DNA of 64,000 nt from Streptomyces cellostaticus (GTDB lineage Bacteria; Actinomycetota; Actinomycetes; Streptomycetales; Streptomycetaceae), in assembly GCF_023630175.1 (NCBI RefSeq), contig NZ_JALLIN010000011.1:93710-157709 (forward strand), written 5' to 3'. This document shows, piece by piece, positions 8,230 through 17,433 of this stretch (its first letter is position 1; every line of letters starts with the position of its first letter). The notes below the pieces were generated by a model. It was not told where the DNA came from. It did not search any database and saw nothing but the letters and a program-made list of their open reading frames with translations. A program made the translations under genes and the position numbers.

Positions 8230-8310
8230 TGGTGGTGTTTCCTGCTCCACATGGGAGCAGCAACCGGCTCCCCCCCCCACCTTGTCCAACCGCTGCTCCG
8301 GAGCGCCCGG

Positions 8311-9006
8311 ATGAGTGAAGATGACACAGTCCCCGTCGCACTCAGCTCTCTGGTCATCGTGGCCAATGGCTACGTGGATGCCTATCTGTACATGGCGCAC
8401 GGTGGCGTCTTCGCGGGAGCACAGACGGGGAATCTGGTCCTGTTCTGTGTCGACCTGGCCCAGCCTCGATCCCACGGATCCCTTGCGCACCTGTGGCCCA
8501 TGATGGCGTTCGTCGCGGGCGTCGTCGTAGCCGAGTCGTTCCGTGGCGCCTCGACGCAAGGCAATCGAGTGGTCCGCTGTCCGTTGCTGTACGCCCTCGC
8601 CCTCGAAACCGCGGTGCTGACCGTGATCGGACTGGCGTCCGGGGGCATTCCGCAGACCGCAATCACCACATCCGTCGGATTCGTCGTCGCACTCCAGGTC
8701 GTCTTCTTCCAGATGGTCAGACCAGCCGCCTTCCTCACGGTCGCCATGACCGGGAACCTGACAAGGGTCACCGGCGCGGCGCTGACCGCACGCCGTACCC
8801 GGAGCCGGTCCGACCTACGTCTCGCGGTCCTGTACGCGTCAGTCATCCTGTCCTTCGGCGCGGGTGCCGCGATCGGCGCGCTGGTCACCGCTGCCATGGG
8901 AACACGGTCCTCACTGGTGGCCGCGGGGCTCTTCGCGGTGTCCTGGACGTCGCTCCTCGTGATGGTCCCCGGCAGGACGAGGTCCTCGGACGGCACCGGC
9001 ACATGA
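8311..9006 (+). CDS. DUF1275 (YoaK-family) membrane protein
   Basis: A 231-residue integral membrane protein with about six transmembrane helices. The family signature is at the N-terminus: 'SSLVIVANGYVDAYLYMAHG' then 'GVFAGAQTGNLVLF', followed by 'MTGNLTRVTG' in the second half. ATG 8311 begins MSEDDTVPVALS. DUF1275 proteins are widespread and of unknown function. It lies between aminotransferase fragments 1 and 2 and so is the cargo of that segment. Base composition is slightly less GC-biased than in the core genes. No partner gene is visible. Confidence 0.85.
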   Translation: MSEDDTVPVALSSLVIVANGYVDAYLYMAHGGVFAGAQTGNLVLFCVDLAQPRSHGSLAHLWPMMAFVAGVVVAESFRGASTQGNRVVRCPLLYALALETAVLTVIGLASGGIPQTAITTSVGFVVALQVVFFQMVRPAAFLTVAMTGNLTRVTGAALTARRTRSRSDLRLAVLYASVILSFGAGAAIGALVTAAMGTRSSLVAAGLFAVSWTSLLVMVPGRTRSSDGTGT

Positions 9007-9230
9007 CGAAGCAACCGAGGGCCCGGAACGCGCGACACCGGGTGGTGGGAGGGATCGAGACGGCAACGCGAAGCACACGGCCTGACGCTCGGGGGCGCGG
9101 GCGAGATGGCGGGCCGGGGCCTTCCGTGCGGCCTGCCGCACCGCCGCCGCCCTTTCGCGAGGCAACCGAGGTTGTCGCGTCTCAGCAGATCGTGAAGTAC
9201 GTGAGCGGGGATGGGTCGTGCGGGGAGGTT

Positions 9231-9381
9231 GTCGAAGTACGAGTCGGGCAGGCGCAGCGCCTCGGCGATCGCGTACTGGAAGGGACCGGACGCCACGTAG
9301 GTCAGGAACTGCTTCGCCGACCGCACGGCGGCGACCAGCGCCGCTGTGGAGGTGACCCAGGCGAATCCCTGTTCGTACACC
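9231..9381 (-). pseudogene. Aminotransferase 3'-part fragment (copy 2, truncated)
   Basis: Starting at a GTG (9380), the minus strand encodes MYEQG-FAWVTSTAALVAAVRS, then AKQFLTYVASGPFQYAIAEA and LRLPDSYFDNL. These match the intact aminotransferase from its VGWVTG segment onwards. Similarity stops after ~50 residues, so most of the C-terminus is gone. Just outside it lies the junction sequence shared with three other copies. Confidence 0.85.
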
Positions 9382-9390
9382 TATTTGCTT
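9363..9390 (-). repeat. Shared junction sequence at aminotransferase copy 2
   Basis: On the minus strand the order is AGCAAATAGGTGTACGAACA, then the aminotransferase homology. The pattern AATRRGTG-N4-GAAC (R = purine) recurs at copies 3, 4 and 6 but is absent from the intact gene. The SWIM gene ends only 11 bp away. Confidence 0.6.
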
Positions 9391-9400
9391 GCGGCGCGGA

Positions 9401-10714
9401 TCAGGTGGTGAGGAGAGCGGTCAGGACGACGGCGGGATCGGCGTCAGGCGGTCCGGCCGGCCACCAGGTGCCCTGGTCCTTGGTGTACGGATACCACAGT
9501 CCGTCCCGGCCCAGGCGCAGTTGGGCGTCGCGGCCCTCGACGGTCCAGCGGTTGCGCCAGGAACGGAGCCGGGGCGGTCTGCCGTCGGCCCAGTCCGCTC
9601 GCAGCGCCTCGCGGTCGCGCTCCAGACGGGAGGCGGGCGGGGTCCAGGGGCTTTCCAGTACGTCCAGGGATGCGGCGCCGCCGTGCCGCCACGCGCGGGT
9701 GGCGGCGGCGAGGTCGCGGGGGGTGCGGCCGCAGTTCGAGGCGATCCGGGCGAAGACCTCCAGGGTGGGGTGAGCGGCGGCGAAGCGGACGGCGTCCTGC
9801 CAATCGGTGAGCGGGACGGGCGGCACCGTGTCGGCATGCCGCGCGCCAAGGGCTCCGGCGAGCAGATGGTGGGCACGCGTCGCGGCATCGGCGGCGAGCA
9901 GTTCGAGCGCGGCAGGGTCCACGCCGGGCGCCGGGACGGCCGAGTCCACCAGCGCGGGGCCGCGGCCGGCCCGGTCGGGCAGCGGGGGCGGGGCGGGCAG
10001 GGACGGCAGGTCGGCGCGTGCGGCGAAGGCGGGCCCTGCCAGATCGCCGGTCCGGGCCGGGGACCCGTCCGGGTCCGCTCCTGCCGTTGCCGCGGACACT
10101 GCGGCTTCGGCGGAGGCGCGAGCGGTGTTGCGGCGGCCGAGCTCGTCCATCAGCTCCCGCTCGCCGCGACCCCGCAGGAGCAGCAGTACGAAGGGGTCGC
10201 GGTCCAGGAGCCGGGCGACCTGGTAGCAGAGGGCGGCGGCGTGTTTGCAGGGGTAGCCCCAGTCAGGGCAGCTGCACTCGGGGTCGAGGTCCCGGGGGCC
10301 GGGCAGCAGCGGGACGCCGGCGGCCTCGGCGTCGTCGGCGAGCCCGGCGGGCATCTCGCCGTCCAGCAGCGCGGCGATGTTGGCGGCCCGCTCGGCGATC
10401 ATGTCGAGCAGTCGGTCCCACTGCCGGTCCGTCAGCTGCTCGACCTGGACCGTGGAGCGGTACGGGGTGCGGCGGCTGCCCTGCACCGGGGCGGCGGCCG
10501 AGCCGGGGGCGACGGTGACCGGTCCGACCGCGCCGCCGCGCGCGTAGGTCCGGCCGCGCGAGAGGCGGCCGGAGTCCAGGGAGGACTCCTCCAGGGAGCG
10601 CAGCCATGCGCGGCCCCACCAGGAGGCGGCGAAGGGCGCGCGGCCGCCCTTGGCCGGCGGGAGTGCGTCGAAGGTGCGCGCGGCTTCCCTCTGAGCCGGG
10701 GTGCGTCGGCTCAT
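9401..10714 (-). CDS. SWIM zinc-finger protein
   Basis: A 437-residue protein with a SWIM metal-binding motif near the middle: CSCPDWGYPCKHAAALCY (C-X-C-Xn-C-X-H). The N-terminal 'WWGRAWLRSLEESSLDSGRL' and 'SRGRTYARGG' are typical of SWIM partners of SNF2 helicases. The start ATG overlaps the upstream helicase stop (ATGA), so the two are coupled. The SWIM domain is thought to bind DNA or protein. The module may act in DNA repair, chromosome maintenance or phage defence; the sequence does not decide. Its 3' end sits against an aminotransferase junction. Confidence 0.9.
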   Translation of the reverse strand: MSRRTPAQREAARTFDALPPAKGGRAPFAASWWGRAWLRSLEESSLDSGRLSRGRTYARGGAVGPVTVAPGSAAAPVQGSRRTPYRSTVQVEQLTDRQWDRLLDMIAERAANIAALLDGEMPAGLADDAEAAGVPLLPGPRDLDPECSCPDWGYPCKHAAALCYQVARLLDRDPFVLLLLRGRGERELMDELGRRNTARASAEAAVSAATAGADPDGSPARTGDLAGPAFAARADLPSLPAPPPLPDRAGRGPALVDSAVPAPGVDPAALELLAADAATRAHHLLAGALGARHADTVPPVPLTDWQDAVRFAAAHPTLEVFARIASNCGRTPRDLAAATRAWRHGGAASLDVLESPWTPPASRLERDREALRADWADGRPPRLRSWRNRWTVEGRDAQLRLGRDGLWYPYTKDQGTWWPAGPPDADPAVVLTALLTT

Positions 10715-13653
10715 CGTCCCTTCCTTCGCAGCGTGACCAGTTCGGCCAGCTCGCTGTCGCTCAGCTCGCTGAAGGCCGCCTCGCCCGAGCCGAGCACCGA
10801 GTCGGCCAGTTCCCGCTTCTGTCGGAGCATCTCGGCGACCCGGTCCTCCACGGTGCCTTCGGCGATCAGCTTGTGCACCTGGACCGGCTGGGTCTGTCCG
10901 ATCCGGTAGGCGCGGTCGGTGGCCTGGTCCTCCACGGCCGGGTTCCACCAGCGGTCGTAGTGGATGACGTGACCGGCCCTGGTCAGGTTGAGTCCGGTAC
11001 CGGCGGCCTTGAGGGACAGCAGGAACACCTTCTTCTCGCCGGTCTGGAAGGCGTCGACCATCTCCTCGCGGCGTTTGACCGTGGTGCCTCCGTGCAGGAA
11101 CAGGGTGCCCACGCCGCGGTCGGCCAGGTGGCGCTCGATCAGCGCGCCCATGGCCACGTACTGGGTGAAGACCAAAGCCGACCCGTCCTCGGCCAGGACG
11201 GTGTCCAGGAGTTCGTCCAAGAGTTCCAGCTTCCCCGAGCGGCCCGGGAGCCTGGCGCCCGCGGGCTCCTTCAGGAACTGCGCGGGGTGGTTGCAGACCT
11301 GTTTCAGGCCGGTGAGCAGCTTCATCACCAGGCCGCGCCGCGCCATGCCCTGCTTGTCCTCGATCTCGGCCATGAGCTCGCGCACCAGCGCCTCATACAG
11401 CGAGACCTGCTCCTTCGTCAGGGATACCGGCTGGTCGGTCTCGGTCTTGGGCGGCAGTTCGGGCGCGATGCCCGGGTCGGACTTGCGCCGGCGCAGCAGG
11501 AAGGGGCGGACCAGCGCGGCCAGCCGCCGGGCGGCCTGTTCGTCGCGGTCGCCCTCGACAGCCGTGGCGTAGCGGTCACGGAAGGAGGTGAGCGTGCCGA
11601 GCAGGCCGGGGGTGGTCCAGTCGAGCAGTGCCCACAGTTCGGACAGGTTGTTCTCGACCGGGGTGCCGGTCAGTGCGACCCGTCCCCGGGAGGGGATCCG
11701 GCGCAGGGCCTGGGCGGTGACCGCGTGCGGGTTCTTGACGTGCTGAGCCTCGTCGGCGACGAGCAGGCTCCAGAGCTGCCCGGTGAGGCGTTCGGTGTCG
11801 CGGCGCATGGTCCCGTAGGTGGTCAGGACGAAGCCGCCGTCCGCACCGCCGTCGAGGCCGGCCAGGTCGCGGCCGGGACCGTGGAAGCGGCGCACGGGGG
11901 TGGCCGGTGCGAAGCGCCGGATCTCACGCTCCCAGTTGCCGAGCAGCGAGGCGGGGCAGACCACCAGGGTCGGTCCGGCGGTGATCTTCCGCTCCTGGCG
12001 GCGCAGGTGGAGAGCGATCAGGGTCACGGTCTTGCCCAGGCCCATGTCGTCGGCGAGGCAGCCGCCCAGGCCGAGCGAGGTCATCCGGTGCAGCCAGTTC
12101 AGGCCGCGCAGCTGATAGTCGCGCAGGGTTGCGGCCAGGGCTTTCGGCGGCCCCTGGGGCTCGCGCGCGGCGCGGGCCTCGGGGTCGGCGATCCGGGAGC
12201 GCAGTTCCTCCAGTAGACCGGTGGCGGTGACCGCCACCGGCTCGCCGTCCACCTCGACACTGCCGGTCAGCGCGGCGCCCAGGGCGTCGATCGCGGTGAG
12301 CGAGACCGCCCTGGACTGTCTGGTCCGTCGCAGCCGGCGGACCAGCTTCGGGTCCACGACCACCCACTGGTCGCGCAGCCGAACGATCGGCCGGTGTGCC
12401 TGGACCAGCCGTTCCAGTTCCTCCTCGGTGAGTTCCCGGTCTCCGAGGGCGACCCGCCAGCGGAAGTCCAGCAGGCCGCCGGAGGACAGGAACGACTCGG
12501 CCGCGGACTGCGTTCCCTTGCGGTGTACGGGTTCCAGGACGCCGGAGGCCGTCAGCTCGCGTACCAGCTCCTTGGGCCAGTGCACGGCGACCCCGGCGGC
12601 GGCAAGGCTTTCCGCCGCGTCGCCCAGCAGCGCCTGGGCCTCCTCGTCGGACAGCTCCAGGCGGGCCGGGGCGGCGGAGTCCAGCAGCCGTCCGGCCGGG
12701 GGCCAGGCGCGGGCGGCCCGGCGCAGCGTCAGCAGCGTGTCCACCCGGGCCCGTGGGCCGAACAGTTCGGGGGCGGTGGCCCTGCCGGACCACAGGTCCG
12801 CGGCGTCGGCGAGAACCGTGGGATCGGCCAGGCTGCGCAGTTGGACCACGGCCCGGAAGGAGTCCGCGCGGCCCAGCTCCAGCCGCAGCGAGACAGCCAG
12901 CCCCGCGTCGCGGCCGGCGGCGACCTCCGCCGCCCACGCCCGCTGCTCGGGCACGGACTGCGGGGCGCGCGCCGCGAACGCCGCCCCGCCGGTCACCTGG
13001 CGGGCGGCGGGAGGGCGGGCGAGGGAATCGGCCAGGGAGTCCAGGAAGGCCCGCAGCAGCGGCTGGGCCGCCGGAAGCACGAGGGGGGAAAGGCCGGGCA
13101 CCGCGACCGCGCGGGCCTCGGGAGGCATGGCGGCTGCCAGGGAGCTCAGCCGCTCGTGGTCCTCGGTGTTCAGCGGGCCGACCCGCCACGCGTCGAAGCC
13201 TTCCGGTGACACCCCTGGAAGCACCCGGCCGCGGGCGACCAGAGCCAGACCGAGCAGGGCCGCGGCACCCCAGAACGCTGTACTGGCCGACGCCCGCCCG
13301 CTGCCTTCGGTACCGAGCACCCGGCAGCGGGTCAGCAGCGGCAGCGCCTGCTCCACCGGCAGCAGTACGGCGACCACCCTGGACCGGCGTACGGACGAGC
13401 CGTGCGGGCGGACCACGGTGAGTTCCCCGGGTTCCACCCCCAGGTCCGGCGGCTCACCGCCGGGCGTCCAGAACGCCACCCGTCCCGACCGGGGCGGATC
13501 CGCGGGAAGGAACACCGCCTCGCCTGCGGCGAACTCCGGCAACCGGGCGGACAGATGCTCCTGGTTCGGAATCGCCGACTCGGTCGCAGCCGGCCCGCCG
13601 GATCCGGCCGTGCGGGGGGCAGCGGACTCTGCCGACGCATAGACCTTCGCCAC
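10711..13653 (-). CDS. SNF2-family DEAD/DEAH helicase
   Basis: A ~980-residue Swi2/Snf2 ATPase. The N-terminal ~480 residues are the SNF2-associated region; the core follows with 'LADDMGLGKTVTLIAL' (Walker A), 'LLVADEAQHVKNP' (DEAQ box), 'ALTGTPVENNLSELW', and the helicase C-domain with 'ALVFTQYVAMGALIERHLAD', 'FLLSLKAAGTGLNLTRA' and 'DRAYRIGQTQPVQVHKLI'. All motifs look intact. GTG 13653 gives a protein starting AKVYASAES; longer starts to 13776 add low-complexity sequence without a ribosome binding site. It is divergent from the pRiA4b-family gene and co-transcribed with the SWIM gene. SNF2-SWIM pairs are common in actinobacteria; their role is not settled. Confidence 0.92.
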   Translation of the reverse strand: MAKVYASAESAAPRTAGSGGPAATESAIPNQEHLSARLPEFAAGEAVFLPADPPRSGRVAFWTPGGEPPDLGVEPGELTVVRPHGSSVRRSRVVAVLLPVEQALPLLTRCRVLGTEGSGRASASTAFWGAAALLGLALVARGRVLPGVSPEGFDAWRVGPLNTEDHERLSSLAAAMPPEARAVAVPGLSPLVLPAAQPLLRAFLDSLADSLARPPAARQVTGGAAFAARAPQSVPEQRAWAAEVAAGRDAGLAVSLRLELGRADSFRAVVQLRSLADPTVLADAADLWSGRATAPELFGPRARVDTLLTLRRAARAWPPAGRLLDSAAPARLELSDEEAQALLGDAAESLAAAGVAVHWPKELVRELTASGVLEPVHRKGTQSAAESFLSSGGLLDFRWRVALGDRELTEEELERLVQAHRPIVRLRDQWVVVDPKLVRRLRRTRQSRAVSLTAIDALGAALTGSVEVDGEPVAVTATGLLEELRSRIADPEARAAREPQGPPKALAATLRDYQLRGLNWLHRMTSLGLGGCLADDMGLGKTVTLIALHLRRQERKITAGPTLVVCPASLLGNWEREIRRFAPATPVRRFHGPGRDLAGLDGGADGGFVLTTYGTMRRDTERLTGQLWSLLVADEAQHVKNPHAVTAQALRRIPSRGRVALTGTPVENNLSELWALLDWTTPGLLGTLTSFRDRYATAVEGDRDEQAARRLAALVRPFLLRRRKSDPGIAPELPPKTETDQPVSLTKEQVSLYEALVRELMAEIEDKQGMARRGLVMKLLTGLKQVCNHPAQFLKEPAGARLPGRSGKLELLDELLDTVLAEDGSALVFTQYVAMGALIERHLADRGVGTLFLHGGTTVKRREEMVDAFQTGEKKVFLLSLKAAGTGLNLTRAGHVIHYDRWWNPAVEDQATDRAYRIGQTQPVQVHKLIAEGTVEDRVAEMLRQKRELADSVLGSGEAAFSELSDSELAELVTLRRKGR

Positions 13654-13895
13654 TACGCCCACTCCTGGCACACGTTCCTGCAACTCTTCGGGAGGGTGCG
13701 AGTCCCCCGCGCGCCCTCGGTGGGGCAAGGCTATCCGCGTGGGCGGACAGGGCGTGTCAAGAATGGCTTCGCCCACTCAGCGGAATGCGGAAAGATGCCA
13801 TCAGCAGCCACCACGGACGGCTGCGACACCTATGCGGTCGCGGCCCCGTACCGGTGCCGGAAGCCGCCACCGCCTCAATCAAGGAAACCCTCGCC

Positions 13896-16040
13896 GTGAC
13901 CGCCGACCCCGTGCCCACCTACCAGTTGAAGATCGCCCTGCGAGAGACCAGCCCGCCGGTCTGGCGCCGGGTCACTCTGCCCGCCGACACTTCGCTCGGC
14001 TGCCTGCACGACATCATCCAGGCATGCTTCGGCTGGGACGACTCGCACCTGCATTCCTTCACAGAACCTGGCTCCGGCCGCCAATTCGTCGACTTCGACG
14101 CGCCTTTGGAGCACGATCCGGACCGCGACGCCGACGAGGAGTCCGTGACCGTGGCCGAGGTGCTGCCCCACGAAGGCGGTCGGCTGGGGTACACGTACGA
14201 CTTCGGCGACGACTGGCGGCATCAGATCACGCTGGAGAAGACCTTCCCCACGTCCACCCCCGACCGGCGTATCCACTGCACCGGTGGACGCCGCGCCATG
14301 CCCTACGCCGAGGACACCGGCGGCGCCTGGGGGCTGCAGGCCGTACTCGACGCCGTCGCGGACCACGGCGCACCGGCCCCCGAGCCGTGGACGGACCTGA
14401 TCGAAACGCTGCGCGAGGAGGGGTTCGACCCCGCCTGTTTCGACTGCGAGACCCTGGACCGGGAACTGGCCGGACTGGACCCGCGGCCGCCCACGGCCAC
14501 CCAGGTACGAGGGTCGGCCGCAGCCGCCCCCGGCGGGCGGCGCTGCTCCTGCGGCGAGGTCCACGACGACGTGGACGACGTGGACGTGGAGTTCGTTCCG
14601 GTGCGCCCTGTCTCCCTGGCACCGCGCCCGGAGCTCGCCGCGGCCGCCCGGCAGGTGCCGCTGATCGCCACCGCGCTCCGCCTGGCCCACTGGTGCCGGG
14701 GCGGACGAGCCGTCACGTCCCGGGAGGTGCTCAAGCCCGCACTGGGCCGCCTGGCCGTCCAGGAACTCGAACTGTGGGCCCAGGACGAAGAACTGAGCGC
14801 ACTGCGGCCCGCGGAGCGCGACAATCGCCTGGCCCGTCTGCGCAGCTCCGGCGACCTGCCCTGTCTGGACACCCCTTGGCGGCTCGCTCTGTACGCGGAC
14901 CTGGTGGAGATCAGCGCGGGCACCGCCCGCCCCGGTCCTGACCTGCCCGCCACCGAGGGAGACGAGGGAGTACTGGAGCTCTGGTGCCAGGCGCTCGAGG
15001 ACGAACTCGACGACCTGAACGACCTCGGGAACCTCGGCCTGTCCCCGTGGCTGTCGGCCGCGCTGGGCATGCGGGACGAGGACAGCGACGGCCTGGCAGC
15101 GGTGGTGCTGCGGGCACTGTACGAGGTGCCCGACGGCGAATGGCTGGACACGGCGCTGCTCGTCGGCGCCCTCCGGGCGGGCCTTCCGAAGCAGGAGGCA
15201 CGACTGGCCGAACTGCTCGTCCTGCAGATCTTCGACCAGGCCGCCGTGCTCCTCGCCGAGTACCAGGCGGCGGAGGTCGAGGCCGGCCCGGACACGAGCC
15301 CGGAGCGCGACCACATCCTCCTCGGCATCACGGGGAGCACCGAGGACAGCGACGGCACTCCCCTGCCCGGGAAACGGCTCAGGCTCACCCCCTTGGGACG
15401 CCACGGACTGCGCGAGTACCTGCTTGCCGAGGGACTCCACGCTCCGCTGATCGGCGAACTGGCCGACGCCGACGCCCCGACGCTGCTCGACGTCCTGCTC
15501 GACTACGACCAGGACGCCGCCCAGTCCGAGATCACCGGATGGATCAGCCATCGGGGCCAGGGCCCGGCCGCGGTCCAGCTCATCGACGCCTGCGCCGGAC
15601 TGGAAGCCGACGCGGCCCTCCGTCGGCTGACCGCCACAGCGGTGCTGGCAGAACTCGATGAACCCAGAGCGCTCGCGGTCCTGCGCAAGGCAGCGGCCTC
15701 GGGTGTCCCTGGCTGCGCCGAGACTGCGGCGATCGCGCTGGTCGACCGTGGCGAGATCCCCGAGGGACACGGTTCGGAACTCCAGCTCTGGGGGCTCGTC
15801 GACCATCTGTGGGGCCCACTCGGCGTGGGCGACGAGGCATTTGCCATGTTCCTGGACCACGAGGGGAACTTGGTACTGCCGCGTCTGGAGCAGGCTGCCG
15901 ACGACCTGTGGCGCTGCGGCCACCCCGCCACCGGGCCCGTCCTGGAAGCGGCGGGGCGACACCTCAGGGCTCGGGACGAGGTGCTGGCCAAGCGGCTGCG
16001 CAGGTCGGCGACCAAAGTCGGATCCCAGCGCCGACGATGA
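13896..16040 (+). CDS. pRiA4b ORF-3-family protein with long C-terminal extension
   Basis: A ~714-residue protein. Residues ~5-190 are the plasmid pRiA4b ORF-3 domain: 'YQLKIALRETSPPVWRRVTL', 'LHDIIQACFGWDDSHLHSF', 'LGYTYDFGDDWRHQITLEK'. The remainder is a helical region with a Cys-containing segment (RRCSCGEVHDD) and HEAT-like acidic repeats near the end. GTG 13896 is chosen for AAGGA 10 nt upstream and because the domain normally begins just there. It is divergent from the SNF2/SWIM operon and probably belongs to the same module. Function is unknown; the family is frequent on plasmids and in genomic islands. Confidence 0.8.
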   Translation: MTADPVPTYQLKIALRETSPPVWRRVTLPADTSLGCLHDIIQACFGWDDSHLHSFTEPGSGRQFVDFDAPLEHDPDRDADEESVTVAEVLPHEGGRLGYTYDFGDDWRHQITLEKTFPTSTPDRRIHCTGGRRAMPYAEDTGGAWGLQAVLDAVADHGAPAPEPWTDLIETLREEGFDPACFDCETLDRELAGLDPRPPTATQVRGSAAAAPGGRRCSCGEVHDDVDDVDVEFVPVRPVSLAPRPELAAAARQVPLIATALRLAHWCRGGRAVTSREVLKPALGRLAVQELELWAQDEELSALRPAERDNRLARLRSSGDLPCLDTPWRLALYADLVEISAGTARPGPDLPATEGDEGVLELWCQALEDELDDLNDLGNLGLSPWLSAALGMRDEDSDGLAAVVLRALYEVPDGEWLDTALLVGALRAGLPKQEARLAELLVLQIFDQAAVLLAEYQAAEVEAGPDTSPERDHILLGITGSTEDSDGTPLPGKRLRLTPLGRHGLREYLLAEGLHAPLIGELADADAPTLLDVLLDYDQDAAQSEITGWISHRGQGPAAVQLIDACAGLEADAALRRLTATAVLAELDEPRALAVLRKAAASGVPGCAETAAIALVDRGEIPEGHGSELQLWGLVDHLWGPLGVGDEAFAMFLDHEGNLVLPRLEQAADDLWRCGHPATGPVLEAAGRHLRARDEVLAKRLRRSATKVGSQRRR

Positions 16041-16158
16041 AGTCGAACCCGCGCCGAAAGCCGAGAGGCGCGTCAGGCCCAGGTTCTGCGGTTGCCGACA
16101 TGCGCGATCGCTGCGCGACGCTGGGCCGGCAGAGGCTGTGCTCGATCCTTGAGTCCTG

Positions 16159-16419
16159 TCAGCTCTCGTAGTGATAGCGACATTGCGCGATCAGGACGCC
16201 GTCCTCGGCTGCCTTGTAGATCAGTCGGTGCTCGTCGTTGACGCGGCGCGACCAGTAGCCCTGGAACCCGTGCTTGAGGGGTTCCGGTTTGCCGATCCCC
16301 TCGTTGCCGTTCCGGGCGATGTCCGCGGCAAGCGTGTTGATGCGCTTCAGGATCTTCCGGTCCTGAAGCTGCCACCACAGGTAGTCCTCCCAGGCACGGG
16401 AGGAGAAGGTGATCTTCAA
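16159..16419 (-). CDS. YoeB/Txe-family mRNA interferase toxin
   Basis: An 86-residue RelE-superfamily toxin matching YoeB along its length: 'MKITFSSRAWEDYLWWQLQD', 'ILKRINTLAADIARN', 'GIGKPEPLKHGFQGYWSRRV', 'NDEHRLIYKA' and the C-terminal 'CRYHYES'. The Glu, Arg and His-Tyr positions used for ribosome-dependent mRNA cleavage are present. The start codon is TTG 16419, 9 bp after the antitoxin stop. It should be toxic unless bound by YefM, but the cognate antitoxin reading frame is damaged at its N-terminus. Confidence 0.9.
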   Translation of the reverse strand: MKITFSSRAWEDYLWWQLQDRKILKRINTLAADIARNGNEGIGKPEPLKHGFQGYWSRRVNDEHRLIYKAAEDGVLIAQCRYHYES

Positions 16420-16428
16420 CTCGCGGCC

Positions 16429-16641
16429 CTATTCGTCGGTCGCCAGCTCGCGCACGGTGCCGCCGCCGTTCTCCAGCTCGTCGATGGACGCGAGCAGACG
16501 TCGGGCGTTCGCCGGGTTCCGCAGCAGGTATGCCGTCTCCTTCAGGGACTCGTAGTCCTCAAGGGAGACGATGACGACAGGCTCATGTCCGGCCCGGGTG
16601 ATGACGACCTCTTCGCGGTCGTCGGTGACGGAGTTGAGCAC
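16429..16641 (-). CDS. YefM-family antitoxin, N-terminus frameshifted
   Basis: The frame gives 70 residues: 'LNSVTDDREEVVITRAGHEP', 'VVIVSLEDYESLKETAYLLR' and a C-terminal toxin-binding tail. Full YefM proteins start ~16 residues earlier with MKTMTYSESRARYAEV. Those codons exist upstream (ATG at 16684, M-K-T-M-T-Y-S-E-S-R-A) but are out of frame: restoring R-A-R-Y needs one more CG in the GC run at ~16651-16659. So either two bases were deleted, the assembly is wrong there, or translation restarts at GTG 16641. The lost part helps form the Phd/YefM DNA-binding dimer, so autoregulation should suffer even if the toxin is still neutralised. Confidence 0.75.
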   Translation of the reverse strand: MLNSVTDDREEVVITRAGHEPVVIVSLEDYESLKETAYLLRNPANARRLLASIDELENGGGTVRELATDE

Positions 16642-16819
16642 CTCGGCGTACCGCGCGCGACTCGGAATACGTCATGGTCTTCATGATCGACCGCCTTTCA
16701 CGTACAGGAAATTGCACGTCCGTCCCTGTTGGTGCGGCAAGCGCCGGAATGACAGCCGCGGCGCGGAAGTGTCGTGGCAGGCGGCAGGGAACGCGTCGGC
16801 CGGTCCCGCAGGGCGGCGG

Positions 16820-17275
16820 TCAGCCCGCGAATGCCTTGCGGAGGCGTTCCGCGGCGTCTGCCGGCACCTCGGTGCGCTTGCAGAACGCGAACCGCGCGAA
16901 CGGGGCGCCTTCCTCGCGGTGGTCGTAGAAGACCGCGTTCGGGATGGCGACCACGCCCGCCCGCTCCGGCAGTGAACGGCAGAAGGCGAAACCGTCGCTC
17001 TCCCGGAGCGGGCGGATGTCCGTGGTGATGAAGTACGTGCCCGTCGGCCGGAACACCTCGAAGCCCGCCTCCGTGAGCCCGGCGGCGAGCAGATCCCGCT
17101 TCGCCCGCATGCCGGCGCGGAACTCCTCGAAGTACGTGTCCGGCAGCGCGAGCGCCTCGACGACGGCGTACTGGAACGGCCCCGACGACACGTACGTCAG
17201 GAATTGCTTGGCGGAACGGACGGCCGTCACGAGTTCCGCGGTACCGGTGACCCAGCCGACACCTCGTTGGCCCAC
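16820..17275 (-). pseudogene. Aminotransferase 3'-part duplicate (copy 3)
   Basis: An open frame of 151 codons (GTG 17275 to TGA 16820) encodes the small and C-terminal domain of a class I/II aminotransferase: 'GVGWVTGTAELVTAVRSAKQ', 'FLTYVSSGPFQYAVVEALAL', 'YFITTDIRPLRESDGFAFCR', 'VVAIPNAVFYDHREEGAPFA'. The N-terminal two-thirds, including the PLP lysine, is absent. It is clearly diverged from the intact gene (e.g. DTYFEEFRAGMRAKR versus DSYFTAFREDMRAKR), so it is not a recent copy. It lies between the YoeB/YefM pair and the Uma2 gene. Confidence 0.9.
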
Positions 17276-17325
17276 CTATTCGTCTGTCGTGGGACAGGCC
17301 CCGCTGCGGATCTCCGGCACCGCCG
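17258..17325 (-). repeat. Shared junction element at aminotransferase copy 3
   Basis: Reading on the minus strand, ~65 bp ending in GACGAATAGGTGGGCCAACG lead into the aminotransferase homology. They align with the corresponding bases at copy 4, including CTCACCGGCGGTGCCG at the outer end. The stretch does not occur in the intact gene. Confidence 0.65.
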
Positions 17326-17433
17326 GTGAGCCGGTCGCGCAAGCTGTCCGAACCGGTCTTCCGGCCGCACCGCCGGGCCCGGTGACGCGGCACTGTCCGT
17401 CGCATCCTGACCACACGAGGGAAGGAGCCGTCC

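Noticed and set aside
8242..8260. Hairpin CTGCTCC-ACATG-GGAGCAG upstream of the DUF1275 gene
   Set aside because: Only 7 bp, no T tract and no gene ending there, so it was not listed as a terminator.
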